Shown piece after piece: positions 44,950 to 57,719 of a stretch of 64,000 nt of DNA (within the stretch, counting starts at the first letter, position 1; the number at the start of each line of letters is the position of its first letter). The notes beneath the pieces were generated by a model. It saw only the letters and a program-made list of their open reading frames with translations. It was not told where the DNA came from and made no database searches. This DNA comes from Dicyema japonicum (taxonomy: Eukaryota; Dicyemida; Rhombozoa; Dicyemidae), in assembly GCA_011109175.1 (NCBI GenBank), contig RDEW01000007.1:557712-621711 (forward strand). The letters are read 5' to 3'. The translations under genes and the position numbers were made by a program.

Positions 44950-46665
44950 TTAACCTGATAGTAACCTAGGAACGTCAAACTAAATCCGGGACCACCTATT
45001 CTCCATCTGAGTAAGAGGAAATGCTAACACCCTTCTCTCTCACGACTTCATTTCCGGGGATCGACCGTCTGGTCACGGAGGAGAAATTATTATTCTTGTC
45101 GAGAATATATACACTACGGCCCTTTGTAGCTCTCATCTCCCGTAGAATGCCTTGGAAATTCAATACCGACCAATATGAGAAACATCAAATACGAGAACAC
45201 CTCACAGAGTGACAATATTACCTCACAAGACTTCGGCCTCATCACATCTTTTGTCCATTGGTCTATGTTTCACGACTTCCTGAACGACCATAACTCCATC
45301 ATTCGGATAAAGGACACGATTATTTCTGAGACAGAAACCAAGCACGTTCCTGGACTTCAAAATGTTGATTGGGTCATTTATGATATTTCGCTAACAAAAA
45401 TCTAACAGAGATTTTAACAAATCATCCAAACTATGCATTCGCCTTAGGAGAGTCTTCTGCTAAATCATTCGACTGCAAATAAGGATCTATCATCTCAGAA
45501 AAAACGAAGTCATCTCAAAAGTCCCAAAAATAAACGCCGAAGTTATGGAACTCGACTGCTCGACATTGAGATCAAAAGTAGTACTAGAAAAAAAGGAAAG
45601 TGACTGGATAAGGTTCACCTCCTCTTTGGATCAGCAAAAATCCCCATCTAAAAGGTAAAGGGCTCTTTGTAATGTCAAAAATCCGGTGAAGATAACGAAC
45701 TGGAAGACAATAATAAAGAACTCATGAAATTCTATGCACAAAACAGTTACCCCATAAAACACGGAGGTCCTCCTCTGTCTTGCTGAAGACGAGATGTCGC
45801 GAATTCTCACTTACAGAGATTGGAAATACCACTAAAACCCAAAAGGAAATTTATTCCAGCGAATCAGATGGAATACCAGCAATTGTAAATAAATTTGTCC
45901 CCCACGTTCTCATAGATTTAACTCGGATATAGAACCTCCCAATCAATCGATCACAATTCCCACGATATGTATATAACGAACATGCTTTCCTCATACATTC
46001 CAACATCGTGTTAACGACCTGTACGTAAAAATCATCTACAACGCTCTCCCATCCAATAGAAGTGACTAACTATGCTTCAGGACTGGTCCTGACAGGGAAA
46101 AATCTCATGCAAGAACACGTCAAGATCCATACTTTGACACGTGAATTACATTCATGTTAAGAAAACCCAAACTAACTGATTCCTTAATCTTGACGCTCTA
46201 GCAGAACCTCTACACAAGAACAGTGATCCAGAGGATGTTGTCCGGGAACCTGAGGTCGATTCCAGAACTCGTTGCCAGAGAACAAATTGTCTCCCGATGG
46301 AATGAATATTTGGATCCTTGTGAATCCAGACCAGGCGTCTCCTGAGTGAGGTAAATCCAATGACGCCATCAGAGGAAAGGAAAAGAAATTTCAAACCACA
46401 AAACACCGCGTGATGCCAGTTGGTCATGAAATTTTTGATGCTTTGAAGAAGATGCAATTTGAGGACTCTATGCCGGCCTTACGTTTCCTCAATTCAAGAA
46501 TACCACATTAATTCGAGTTAATTACAGGCAAAGTGTCACCAGATAAATAAACCATAAAAATTAGTCGTTATTTTTTGAAAAAGTTGAAAAGTATCACAGT
46601 CTTATTACGGCGGTGTGTTGCCACGATGACTGTACCCATGTATTTTTGCTTAGTCCAATAAAAAT
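44950..46665. other. Probable decayed retrotransposon sequence
   Basis: Many short frames on the plus strand, for example RDASW and KKMQFEDSMPALRFL near 46400-46480, suggest an old retrotransposon 5' coding region. No diagnostic motif is complete. Confidence 0.3.
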
Positions 46666-46892
46666 TGCAGTGAATAGACACCTCCCATGTAACAAGGCAT
46701 ATTAACAGCAATAATCTGCGGTTTTTACACATGCAGTTTTGCCTAGTTCAAGGAAAATTGGGTGCCGAAAATTTTATAAGGGTTCTGTGTGGGACAACCT
46801 CAATGCTGCGACTAAACATGCAGTAAAGAGACACCTCCCATGTGACAAGGAATATTAACAGCAATAATCTGCGGTTTGTACGCATGCAGGTT
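46666..46892 (+). repeat. Direct repeat, two copies of about 73 bp
   Basis: Copies at 46666-46738 and 46819-46892 share AGACACCTCCCATGT, ATATTAACAGCAATAATCTG, CGGTTT and CATGCAG with only a few differences. They are separated by 80 bp of unrelated DNA. Confidence 0.9.
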
Positions 46893-47129
46893 TGTTTACA
46901 GTCGATTTGTTAAAATATATTAGGTTTTATAAATCATAATGTGAATGTTTAAGGTGGTAATTGTATGTCTGACGAATTTTATTTTGTGCTTAAATATTTT
47001 TGTAAACTCATTTTCCGTCAATTGGTTTGAAATTGAAGGTTTTGCCGAATACGGAATACAACTGCAAAGTCAGAATCATTTATTTCAATTTTAGAAAAAA
47101 GTACGATATTAGAATATTTTCCTAATCAA

Positions 47130-47473
47130 ATGTGGGGAAACCGTGTTCAGGCTTTGATTGTCTTTGAAGTCATCAGCTTTGGGCTATCTATTTCATGTTT
47201 TGGCCTCATCTTTGGAAAACACTTTCCCATTAAAATATTTACAATCCACGTGTGCTTTGGTTGCTCCAATGTTTAATTATAGACGCGATTCATTTATTGA
47301 TTGGAATATTACTCTCACAAGAATCATTTGTGACGTTATGCTACAACCACAAAAAGAATGAAGGGAAACTGATTTGCTTACATAAAGAGGGTCTCTCAAA
47401 TCATATTGGACTAAATTTAGCCCACGCGATATTCTGCTCTGTTATTGTATTTTATTACAAATTTAAAAAATAA
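47130..47473 (+). CDS. Hypothetical three-to-four-pass membrane protein
   Basis: ATG at 47130 gives MWGNRVQALIVFEVISFGLS and ISCFGLIFGKHFPIKIF. A second frame continues LLQCLIIDAIHLLIGILLSQ, then NHIGLNLAHAIFCSVIVFYY and a KFKK end (stop 47471-47473). The frame change near 47265 has no normal-length intron, so the junction is unclear. The KFKK end would suit an ER-retained membrane protein. Family unknown. Confidence 0.4.
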
Positions 47474-47592
47474 ATTATTTTTTTAAACAATGTTTATAAA
47501 ATTTAGCATTGATATTTTTATATTTAAAAGAAAAGAATTTATTTATAAAATAATTAATATAAATTAATATAAAATTTAAATTTGACTGCCAC

Positions 47593-48094
47593 ATGCGCTT
47601 GTTGACTCACAATATGTTGACATCTAAAATTCTCAAAAATGCAATAAATGGTTATCCATTATTACTTAGTGTATATAAAAATTAAAATAAAAATAGCCCA
47701 CAAAGATTTCTATAATTGAAGCTCAATATGATGAAGAATTTATTCATAGACTAATGGACCGGATTCATTGGGATGGGTTCCAAAGTGCAATTTCTCTCGT
47801 AAGTCTTACTTATTTATGGACAGATTCACCATTCTGTTAACGACGGACTCTGCCAGGTTGAAGGCAACAACTCAATGATCGGTGTTATAGAAAGGGTTTT
47901 AAATTATTTACCAAATGTTCCCTCTTCCCCCGGAAGTGATATTTTGAAGGATTTATACTTTTTGTTGATGCAGGTTTGTATGAATATATATTTAGGTTGA
48001 TATTCAAAACGGACAACTTATATGTCCTGATACTGGAAGAACTTTCCCTATTGATGATGGAATTCCTAATATGCTGATTAATAATGATGAATGA
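47593..48094 (+). CDS. TRMT112: TRMT112, methyltransferase activator
   Basis: Small zinc-binding protein that stabilises and activates several SAM methyltransferases acting on tRNA, rRNA and release factors. Start [20 protein letters not shown] (ATG 47593) matches the family's MKLLTHN. Exon 2 has [20 protein letters not shown], then WDGFQSA, the family's FxxxFxxxLxxxIxWxAF. The end is [20 protein letters not shown], with stop 48092-48094. Introns of 26, 25 and 22 nt (the last at 47974-47995) restore one continuous frame of about 125 codons. The usual CPxC half of the zinc site near residue 35 is not evident, but the CPDTGR half is. That is also variable in the family. Confidence 0.95.
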
Positions 48095-48164
48095 TTACTT
48101 TTTTATTTTTTATTGTTCTTTTTTCATAATTATTGACAATAATCAAATATTTAATATAATTAGA

Positions 48165-48370
48165 GACAAACCGGCAAAGTACGCGGTTTATCCGAGGATT
48201 TTCTGTTCGTTCCACTCACGGTTAAAATGTCCCGCTCCCTTGCCCTGCGACGCTGGAATTCCCGAGTCGTCTAGGGAATCGGTTTTCTGTATGAACAGGA
48301 GATCTTGTGAGCACCGCTGGTTATTTGAGCTAATCTAGCTCGTTATCCTGAGAGGTGGTATTACAGATTC
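48165..48370 (+). pseudogene. RLE retrotransposon 3' fragment
   Basis: Across two frames it reads PLTVKMSRSLA, ATLEFPSRLGNRFS and LRGGITDS, aligned to the copy at 18631-18894. Confidence 0.55.
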
Positions 48371-49129
48371 TCGCCTAGATGTTAAAAATTCTTGGATTGA
48401 TGTGATGAAATCTCACATTAATGTTAAAGTCTTCTCAGACTTGATACCCTGTAATCTAAGGTGCCGTTTGCGCCAAACGAAATTTAGGAGTCAGAGACTA
48501 ATCTGCAGATAAATAATTTTTTAATTAAACTGAAGACGATTAAATCTGAATCGTTCCCTCTGAGTGCACCAATAACATTGAAGACTGTGACGATGGTGAG
48601 TGCTTGCAGTACTGATTCAATTTTGGAAGCCGTGTTAGACGTTAATATAAGGGTCACTGATGGAATTCATTCTAGGACATATTCATTCTCTTAAAACTGG
48701 AAAGTCCCTAACTGTGAATGGGACCATAATTTTTTTAACAAGAACTTATCTGTTCTTCAAATTTCATATGTAAGCACACCATAAAGAACCGGAAAGAACT
48801 TTACTCAGAGTTGGTTCTACATTGGTTTTACGTCCCAAAAAGGTGATTCTGTCAATCCTACGGATTAAAAGCCGATCCATGCATGTCTGCGTTGTACAAA
48901 CCTGTCACTAAGTGTGCTAATGGAAAGATCTTCAATATGTGGAAATGTTCAACCTCATTTCGGACTGTCAGCTGTGGAATAAAAGGCAATGCCGAGTGGC
49001 TAAAACAAGCATTTCTCAACAAGTGGGTTGACGATACGCATAACAATTCCCCCTTCTGTCACTCAAATTAATAACCTACGACTCCTAAAGACGATACTGA
49101 TAAAAAATACTAGTTAACATGATTAAGAT
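48371..49129. other. Unassigned interval
   Basis: Plus-strand frames such as VKNSWIDVMKSHINVKVFSD (48372) and KCANGKIFNMWKCSTSFRTV (48900) look mildly coding but are interrupted and unassigned. Confidence 0.25.
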
Positions 49130-49262
49130 GTTCACATGCAGAATACATTTCGTTATTCGGATTTCTACACGAACATGAGATCTCCGTGAGCGCTGCTGGC
49201 TATTTGAACGTATCAGGCTCGCCACTCTGAAAGGGATTGCACGCAGTCGCTGTATGACTGTG
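49130..49262 (+). pseudogene. RLE retrotransposon extreme 3' fragment
   Basis: Frameshifted version of FLSRLGNRISTRTGDP ... LAILRG, recognisable from DNA similarity to 18650-18800 in reverse orientation. Confidence 0.5.
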
Positions 49263-49366
49263 TTTTTATTTTATTTTTCGTTAAATTAAATTTTTTAACG
49301 GGCAAACTCATAATTTGAAATCTTTTAAATTAAATAAAAAACAAAATAATAAAAAATTAATTTAAA

Positions 49367-50898
49367 TTAAAAAATACAACTAACAAATGGAGGTGATAAG
49401 CATTCATTCATGAACGGATCAAATAATCGTCCATTTGGACATTTTAGCTTTATTTTTGACATCCCAATCATTTTACAAACAAAATATTCATGTGAACAAG
49501 TATTATCATCAGCTAATGGAAACTGTCCCACTCTGTTGCAAAAATCTACTAAGTTACATTTAATACTTTGATCATTAGACCTCCCTTTCGCTATGAAAAC
49601 GATCTTGTTCAAGCAGATCTTCTATTTTTGGAATAAAAAATCGATTTACATCGAAAGGGCTAATTTTGTCTGTTATCTCAAACATTGAATATTTGTCCAA
49701 AAAAATGTTAAGCGATGTAAGCAATGGATATTTCTCCCCATTACAGACACCACCAAAATCATCGAAGCCAAGCATCCAGATTGAAGCTCCCGGTAGACCA
49801 ATCTTATGAACAAATTCTGCTTTCGCTTTTAAACTTTTTTTGGTTTCAAACGACGCCCACTGATTGTTTTTGGTAGCAAATGATGCATTCGCTAAGGAAT
49901 TCCATTTTATATTCCAATCGCAGAGCTAGGCGCTCAAATATAGCAATTACCTCAAAATAAGATAAAATTCCTGGAATTTGGCTGTAATTCCCATAAACCA
50001 GCCAATCCGCTGACTTTGATCCAACGTTGGTGTTTCGTTCGTCGGCAATCTCTGATATTTTGCCATAAAATGCAATTCCTAGTAATAGCTTTTCGACGTT
50101 CAGTTTAAAATCCAGTAAGACAGAATCAAAAATTTTCTTCTATAAGCGTTAATATTATAAAAAACTATGCAATTCTCAGATTCAGGAACACAGAATAAAG
50201 AATTGTGAAATTGAGTCACGTTTTTAACTGAGTGGAGATTAAAGCCTTCCACTATCAAGTAATTCACATATCTGATTAGTCTTTTCATGTCATTTTTCCC
50301 GCTATTATTGCCATTTTTTAAATGACCAATTAAAATAAAGTTTGATAATCCCCGTTTATTCGCTTCTCTTACAATGTACTGAAAAGTCTAAAATGTAATT
50401 ACTTTAGACAGCAGCATATCAACGCTGGAATCGTCACTTTCATTAAACAAGTCAATTCCATCAAAGTTATTGTGCAACATAAAATCAATAGCTCTCTTGG
50501 CGAACGTGACCAATAGATCAGAATGCATATCGGCAAAGTCGTATTTGGGAATCCGTATAGAAATAATCAATGGGATGTTCAAAGATACTTTGACTGTAAA
50601 TAGCTCATCGTATATGGACAAATCTTGTGAAATTAAAAATTAGGAAAAACCTGGAGATTCTAAGGCATCTTTTCCGATAGGAACAACTATTAAGGCGAAA
50701 GGGTCAATTTCAGCAAATTCGTAGATTAAATGAGTGCATAGGTCACGTGGGATGTCTTTGGGACGAAAATGATAATTTTGAAAATTATATTGGGACCAAA
50801 ACGTACAATAACACATAATTATTTCTAAGAAAAACCGCATAAATACTTTTACGAGTTTCTACATTAAAAAAAAGTAGTGCAAATACAGAAAATAGCAT
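49367..50898 (-). CDS. Chitinase-like GH18 protein with peritrophin-A (CBM14) domain
   Basis: GH18 fold in order on the minus strand: MCYCTFWSQYNF with DLCTHLIYEFAEIDP (50640-50840), the catalytic-strand region FMLHNNFDGIDLFNESDDSS (50388-50621), YVNYLIVEGFNLHS (50200), LLLGIAFYGKISEIADERN (about 50050). The last barrel strands follow as AEFVHKIGLPGASIW with MLGFDDFGGVCNGEKYPLL (49700-49830). The C-terminus (49367-49612) is a CBM14: C..VGQFPLADDNTCSHEYFVC ... CPNGRLFDPFMNEC. The DGxDxDxE motif is DGIDLFNE, so the middle Asp is Phe while Glu remains. A weak or lost hydrolase that still binds chitin is likely. A leader beginning MLFSVFALLFF (ATG 50896-50898) fits if one T is added to the T9 run. 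Confidence 0.85.
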
Positions 50899-50995
50899 AT
50901 TAACTCATTCCCTACGAAATATAAAAGTTGCACAATTCCACAAATAATGATTAATTTTATAAAAATATTTTAATTAATTATTTAATTAAAATATT

Positions 50996-51253
50996 TTGGC
51001 CGCTTCAGTCTCGGACCCAGGACATACTTCTAAGCAAACTGAGGATCAGAAGAGAAGGAAGTACCAAAGCATATCTGATGATCACCTGTTTTTCCCATTT
51101 TCTGTTGAGATTTCAGGAATCCTTGGCCCACAAGATGATCTAATCCGTTGGATCGGTTTTATGATCCAAAGGGTCACCAAGGATCTACGTGGTTACGAGA
51201 GCGCACCTCGAAAGCTATGTCAAAGGAAACTGCCTGGACTTGGATTAATTTAA
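50996..51253 (+). pseudogene. RLE retrotransposon 3' fragment
   Basis: AASVSDPGHTSKQTEDQKRR, KYQSISDDHLFFPFSVEISG, ILGPQDDLIRWIGFMIQRVT make this the clearest copy of this lineage's tail. It ends less than 100 bp before the CFAP44 start, so its 3' end may lie in the CFAP44 promoter. Confidence 0.75.
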
Positions 51254-51344
51254 TTATTTTTTGTTTTTTTAATTTAAATAATTTAAATAAAAAAGATAAA
51301 TAAAATTAAAAAATATTTTATTTCTATAGTAATCAGAAATAAAG

Positions 51345-54300
51345 ATGGAAGCAGACAATAGCGACGAAATAACTGTGATGGAAACAAATGAAAACAAAAC
51401 TGGTTAAACAAATTTATTTTAATTTAAAGACAACAGCGAAATTTGTGATATTCCAGGTTATTAAATGGTGGATATTTAATATAGGAAAAAGTGACAAATC
51501 TTTATATTCTTTAAAGGCAATGGATGATTTGTTCGTTAAAGGAGAAGACTTTGAAAAGGAAAAAGTATTTCTAACACTCGAGTATTTGCGTCAAATTATA
51601 AATTAGATATTCTTATGGATACGACTGCTATGATAAATCAAACTTGTTGGTATTGGAAAACAACACACTTTGCTATTTCGCTGGAAACGTGATAATACTA
51701 TACAACGTGGAGTCTACGGAGCAAACCTACATTTGGAGTAATTGTGGGGGAGGCATTGGCGCAATTGACGTAAATTAAATTCAAAAAATTTAGCTTCACC
51801 CGTCAAAAAAATATTTGGCGGTAGCAGAAAAGGGTGAACTTCCAAATATCAATATATATTTAATTCCAAACGTGCAGTTGTATAAAATTCAACGTGATGG
51901 TGCTCAGAAGGAATATTCCTGCATAGAATTCAAGTTTTATATTTGAAAAATAATTAGTCCTGATGGGTCACTTTTGGCTTCCGTGGCTGGGTCCCCAGAT
52001 TATACTATACAAATTTGGAATTGGGAGAAGGAACAAACAATCTTGAGGTCTAAATGCTTTTCCCAAGACGTATACTTTGTTAAGCTTGGTCAAGAGATCA
52101 ACCAGGACATCTCGTCACTGGTGGATTGGGGCACATAAAAAGTAATTTTAAATTTATTATCTTAGATTTTGGAAAATGGCTCAATCATTCACGGGGTTAA
52201 AACTCCAAGGACAAATTGGGATGTTTTGGGAAAACAGAAATTTCATCCATCACAGGCTGCGCGGATTTTCCAGACGGAAAAGTTTTTGACGGGGAATGAA
52301 TGGGGAAATGTCACTTTATGGGAAGGAGGTCATATTAAAGTATAGACTTGGTCAAGTAACATAATAGACAGAAATTATCCTTTCAAATAATAAAAAATGT
52401 CACGGAGATCAAATTCGGCAATTCATACTGGAAGAAGATGAGATCACGAACTGTTTCCTATGATGGAACAATCAAGGTCATTCAACCTATTATTTGTAAG
52501 GTTTGGGACTTCGATACGATCGATTCTGCCGAGCCTGTTGACGAAAGTTTGACCTTCCAGGCAAAGCCAATGAACGAGCTAAAAGTGGGGAATGACATAA
52601 AATTGATGAAAATTGTAAAAAATATTCATTCGGATGACTTTGAGCTCATATTATGCCCAGGTCTCTAAAATAATCAAGTTATAGGATTCTGCTGGCGGAA
52701 TTTGGAAACTTGATTTATCCTTTTTCCAATATTTCAAAGCCCCCCAAAAAAATTTATGAAGCACATACAGGCTCTGTAAATGGACTAGTCACGTGTCCCA
52801 ATAAGCCCATTTTTGCTACGGTAGGCGACGATGGCTACATTAGATTTTATGACTACACAAGCCGACAATTACTTTGTTCAAAAAAATTTAACTCTCAAGG
52901 ACTTTGTCTCATCTGGGCTCCCGTTTCGGTTATTTGAGTCGATTAAAGTAGATCGACGTTAATCGAATGTCTGTGATTGCTGGGTTTTCTGACGGAGTTA
53001 TCAGAATTGTTACGTTACACGAAGAAAGTCATAACTCATTCCAACTGATTTTGACTGCAGTTTTTAAACCTCACAGCGACAAAGTGGTCTCTTTGGCGGT
53101 TCACCCAGATTCTCGGATTTTAGCGACTGGGGTTTTTTGTTTGTTGATCGATCTTAGAGTGAAGACAAAACAGTTTTCTTCTTCGAAATAGCTGATACCT
53201 TGACTCCCTTCGGATTCGTCAATTTAGATTCAAAGGTGGTTACCATGACGTGGAAGCAACAAACAGTAATTATTATTAGCATTTTTTGAACAAAATTTTA
53301 GTTGGGTGCGGAGATGGGATGGTGTGTGAGTGTTCCCTACCAAGTGAGTTAAAAACAAGAGAAAACATGCATTCCTATCATTTAGAAAATTATGAAATCA
53401 AAAAATATAAGTTCAGGAGTATAAAATCAAGAATTTTGGTAGTTGCTGATTTTTTATCAATAAGCACGAACAAGACCTTGCTAAAAGAAAGAAAGTATGG
53501 GAAAAAGAAAAAATTGAAAATATCAAGAAAATGGAAAAGCAGCTAGAAAAGAATGAAATAACCGGCGATGAACTCACAGAATACAAAAATTCTACATTTG
53601 GTTAGTTCTATCATCTCAATTCAAGTGGATGATGTTGAGTGGGAAGAATATATCCCCCCCGTAGACAATTCCGTAGTCCACGTCGAATATGAGGAGAACT
53701 ACTTTATCATAATGATTGTCTATTTGAGTATTCTTAGTTTAGAATGGATATGATGCCGGATATTATTACTATTGCCGTTTTTTGGAGAGTACCGAAAAAA
53801 CTGAACCCTTCAAAGTGGTCCCCATCTCAAGTTTTAGTGAATTTGAATGTCAGTTCGTTTTGAATTAGTAAATTTTATGTTTACTTTAGTGGAGATTACA
53901 AATTCTATGGAATGAGCGATGGCTCCATCAGACTTGAAGGCATCAACAACCGCGATTTGGGGACCGAAGATTGGTGTTATGTAAACATGCATGATTCGAC
54001 GAGTGGAAATGTCACATGCCTTGCGGTTAGTTACGACGAATCTCGGCTTCTTTCAGCGGGAAAGGACGGGAATATATTTTGCTACAAATTAAATATACAA
54101 GAACAGGTAAAAACAGTTGCTGAACAAAAAACAACCGAAAAAACAAAAATTTGTGGAATGGATGACTTTGATGATAGCGTCGTGACATATAGGTCATAAT
54201 TGCCAAATAATATGCAGCATTGAAGACACTCTGATTAAGGCTGAAGAAGAGAAACGACTGAAGCAGGCAAATGAGAGAAAATCTAAAATAAAGGACAAAA

Positions 54301-57075
54301 TTTTGATTCTTAGAAAAAACTTTCGTCATTTGGTGGATCAAAATAAAAAAATTCCTCCAATTTTCGACTTAAAAATGACGTAAAATTAAAAAAATAAATT
54401 TAAGGATTTAATCGTTGATGAGATATTAGACGACTTGTATTTTCACTGGTTTAATGAAAAAAAACTCGAGTTGCAACGAACAACTGAATATGACACCGTT
54501 AAAGTGGAGATTTTGTTGAATAAAGTCAAAAAACGGTAAATTTAGTGAATCCTAATTATCAGCTTTAAGGATGGGATTGAATGTGAGAGAATGGAAGTGA
54601 AAAGTTTTAATCAGACACACAAACTCTCGACATACAGATTAATCAAAATGGACGAAAATCTGAGCCACGTGAAGGCTCAGCTCCAACAGATTTTGGAGGA
54701 ACTAATTTTGCAGAAATCAAAAACTATAAACCTCGAATCCTACAATTCAAATAGTATTGAATATTCAATATTTCGAAAGTAATACCCCCCGACGAATCGT
54801 TCGATGATGTACGAATCGGCGCCTCATCAAAGACTCCGATAGTTCCTTTGAAGGGAAGTAAAGGCGAAAGAATCGACAAGGCGCTCAAAAAAGTCGAATT
54901 GAAGAAAAGACTAAGAGCAGACAGAAAAGCTCAGGTACATATGATTCGACAGTCGTTAACAGTGGAAAGCATTCTACGAAACACGGCCAGGTGACAACTA
55001 CGAGGATTCGAACTATGCCGTTGAAATTCAAAGAGCATTGGAAAATATGGGAAACTATAAACTGAAGAGTGCAGACGATTACGTGGTTCCAGAACATATG
55101 CGACTAAATTCGGAGAAGGCAAAGCTGAGACTGATTCAGTATGACGAGACTGTATATTCTGTGATTCAGTCATAGTTGTATAATCACAAAACAAGATACA
55201 ACCGTCTTGTTTTTGACATAAAGGACAAAAAAGAACAAAATAGCAGGGAGATTCTTCAAATTTTGGAAAAGTTAAAGATTATCCAATCTCGATTAAGTCC
55301 CGAGCAGATAAGGGACATTCCAGAAGTAATCAAATTAAATTTTCCACTTGAATCAAACATTCCGTTTAATTCTTCGGAGGATGCTCAGCCAAAATGCTTC
55401 GAGGCTCAGCTTACGAATTGTCTTTTACTTGAGGACCAGGATAAGTTGATACAAGAATTGATTGACATTACAACATATTTTGACGCTGAAGTGTACAGAT
55501 TGAAAAGAGAAAAGTGTTTCCTCGATATTGAAATGAAGAAGGCTGAACTCCGGCAAATAACCCTTTTTGAAGAACTAATAATTTTGAAGGACTTTCAGAA
55601 AGGCGAGGAGGCTCTTTCTTTGAGAATATCCGCGAAGGAGGATGAAAGCATTGTCTTGAAGAAAAAGGTTATAAAATTATTGTTCTTTGTAGATTGCCGA
55701 ATCGCAGCAAAAATTGGATATCGAAAAAAAGGAAATCGAAAGAAACGTCGAAAGAGAAGCCCAGTTGTTGAATTCTTTGAAATCCATGATTGAAGATGGA
55801 AATAAATTCGCGGATTACTTGCAGAAACTTTTCCGAAAACGGATAAAAAAGAGCAATAAATTGGAAGAGGATGAAGGTTCGTTATGTAAATTCAAAAAAA
55901 TAGACAGTGATTTGGAAAGTGATGACGAATCAGACAGCGAAGATGAACTTCTGGACTCTGAAGACGAGACTAACGTAAAGAACGAAAGATACGACTATGA
56001 GGTCTGTCCTCCTGCACTAGATCCGGTTTGACCATTATCTTAATCAGCTCTTATACTCGGATGTCTATGAACTCAGGAAGAAGAGAACAGAGATTGACGA
56101 TAAGCTAAACGAGGGCAAGAAAGTGGCTGATCAAATATCGAAAGAAATTGAAAACCTTCAAAGGAAGCTAAAAATAGTAGAGTCGGCCGAGAAAGCAATA
56201 AACAGCGAATTGGAGGCGTACCAGGTTTGAAGCTAAACTGAGTGGATTAGTTGATGAAACAAAAAACTCTCAATGAGCTCAAAACCACTGTTGTTCTGTG
56301 TGGCAAGCAAATCTGCCATCTCATCAATGGACGGATTCCTGATGATTTATCCAATTACTTGATATTCGAAAGATCAGAGCTGCGAAATCTTGAAAATCGA
56401 ATCAAAGAGTTAGAATCCGAAAAGGTCCAGGAAGCTAAAAGATTCAAGTAATCAAAGATATTTACGTGAAGGAATGCAAAAAAGTTTGCTCGACAACTCA
56501 TGGCGAACAAAAAGAAAACTGAGGGCCAACTACGAATTTTGAAAGAGGAATGCAAACAGATGATGATCGACAAATTTGGGACTTTGGTTAACATTGAATT
56601 GCTAGAGAATGTCGCGGCCAATCGGCAACTTGAAGAAGTTCGTCAACGATTCGAAGACGTACAAAGCAATGTTTATTTACAGATAAGGCAATTCGACGTG
56701 AATTTATTGATTTTATGTTAATAGGACTTGATAAGAGAAGAGAAGAAAGATGTGCTCAAGCATATTAAGGAAAATACAAGTATAAAGCTAAATTTGGTCA
56801 AAAGTCTACAAGAAAAGAAATTTTACGGAGAAAAATTAGAAAGTAAACAAAAAAAATTGGTTCAAAAAATTAGCTTATTTTAGGGTCAAGAATTCAGAAA
56901 GAAAATGCAAAGCGAAATAGAAGAGGCCAATAAAATGAAAAATTTTATATTATCACAAAATCAGGAAATTCACCAACTTCAATGTGAGATTGCCGCCTTA
57001 TCAAGGAAGGATGGAGTAGTATTACCTCCAATAAATTCATACAAACAATCTCTTTCTGGATTAAGCGACAAATAA
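51345..57075 (+). CDS. CFAP44: Cilia- and flagella-associated protein 44 (WD repeats plus coiled coil)
   Basis: Axonemal protein that links the inner-arm dynein region to microtubules and is needed for ciliary beating. It starts MEADNSDEITVMETNEN. The WD-propeller part has CYFAGNVIILYN, WSNCGGGIGAIDV, LHPSKKYLAVAEKGELPNIN, SPDYTIQIWNWEKEQ, GLGHIK|FWKMAQSFTGLKLQG, EWGNVTLWEGGHIKV, KVWDFDTIDSAEPVDES, PMNELKVGNDIKL and FKPHSDKVVSLAVHPDS. All are collinear with animal CFAP44. From about 54200 to 57075 the protein is mainly charged coiled coil (for example LIDITTYFDAEVYRLKREKC and ESDDESDSEDELLDSEDE), ending LPPINSYKQSLSGLSDK. More than 20 introns of about 22 to 27 nt interrupt it. In 52200-52290 the frame slips twice, at TTTT and at TTTTT, which look like sequencing indels. 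It begins just after a retrotransposon fragment. Confidence 0.92.
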
Positions 57076-57719
57076 TCACGAATAACTCGTACTAATACTG
57101 TTTTAATTTAATATTGATCTTTTTGTCTATTGGTATTACATCCGAGTCCTACCATAAAGCTTGGACTCCACACGTGGACTCTTTCGCCTTTTTAATTTTT
57201 TCAAACGTTTCTCCCAGTTTTATGTATGTGTTCTGGATCTTTGATCTCCACTTGAAACCGTCGATCCGATCCTCCAGAATCCTGCTAATTGGTACTTGCA
57301 GCTTGTCTTCGTCCTCGCTTAGACAGTCTCTCAGTTTCTTGTTTAAGGAGAGCTTAATTGCAGCTCTCCTTGTTTTTTGATACCCCGTATATAAATAGGG
57401 TTTATCTAATTCCCCCTGTCAAATTGGGACGTATCATCCTCCAGCATGATGTCCCTTTCATTCACAAATGTAAGAGCTTTTCTAGTGGAATAGAGATGAT
57501 AAGGTAAGCTTCTTCTGAGTTAAGCGGATCCAATGAGGTATTTAGGAATTAAAGAGGCAAAGAATAGAAAGGAATCAATTAAATAATGTTGTGGTAATCG
57601 AACATACACCAGCAACAAGAACGACGGCGCTAACCGTTGTGTTACCAGGTCGAAGGCAATTTACAAAAAAATCTGTTAGATTAAAAAACAATAAATATTT
57701 TTTGTTAAGAACTTTGGTT
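57076..57719. other. Spacer with one coding-like minus-strand stretch
   Basis: Minus strand at 57120-57390 reads LSLNKKLRDCLSEDEDKLQV and RIDGFKWRSKIQNTYIKLGE, open for about 85 codons, unassigned. It may belong to the LINE that follows. Confidence 0.3.

Noticed and set aside
46152-46457. Minus-strand ORF of about 101 codons
   Set aside because: No family resemblance, and the plus strand of the same region shows retrotransposon-like texture. Left as unassigned.
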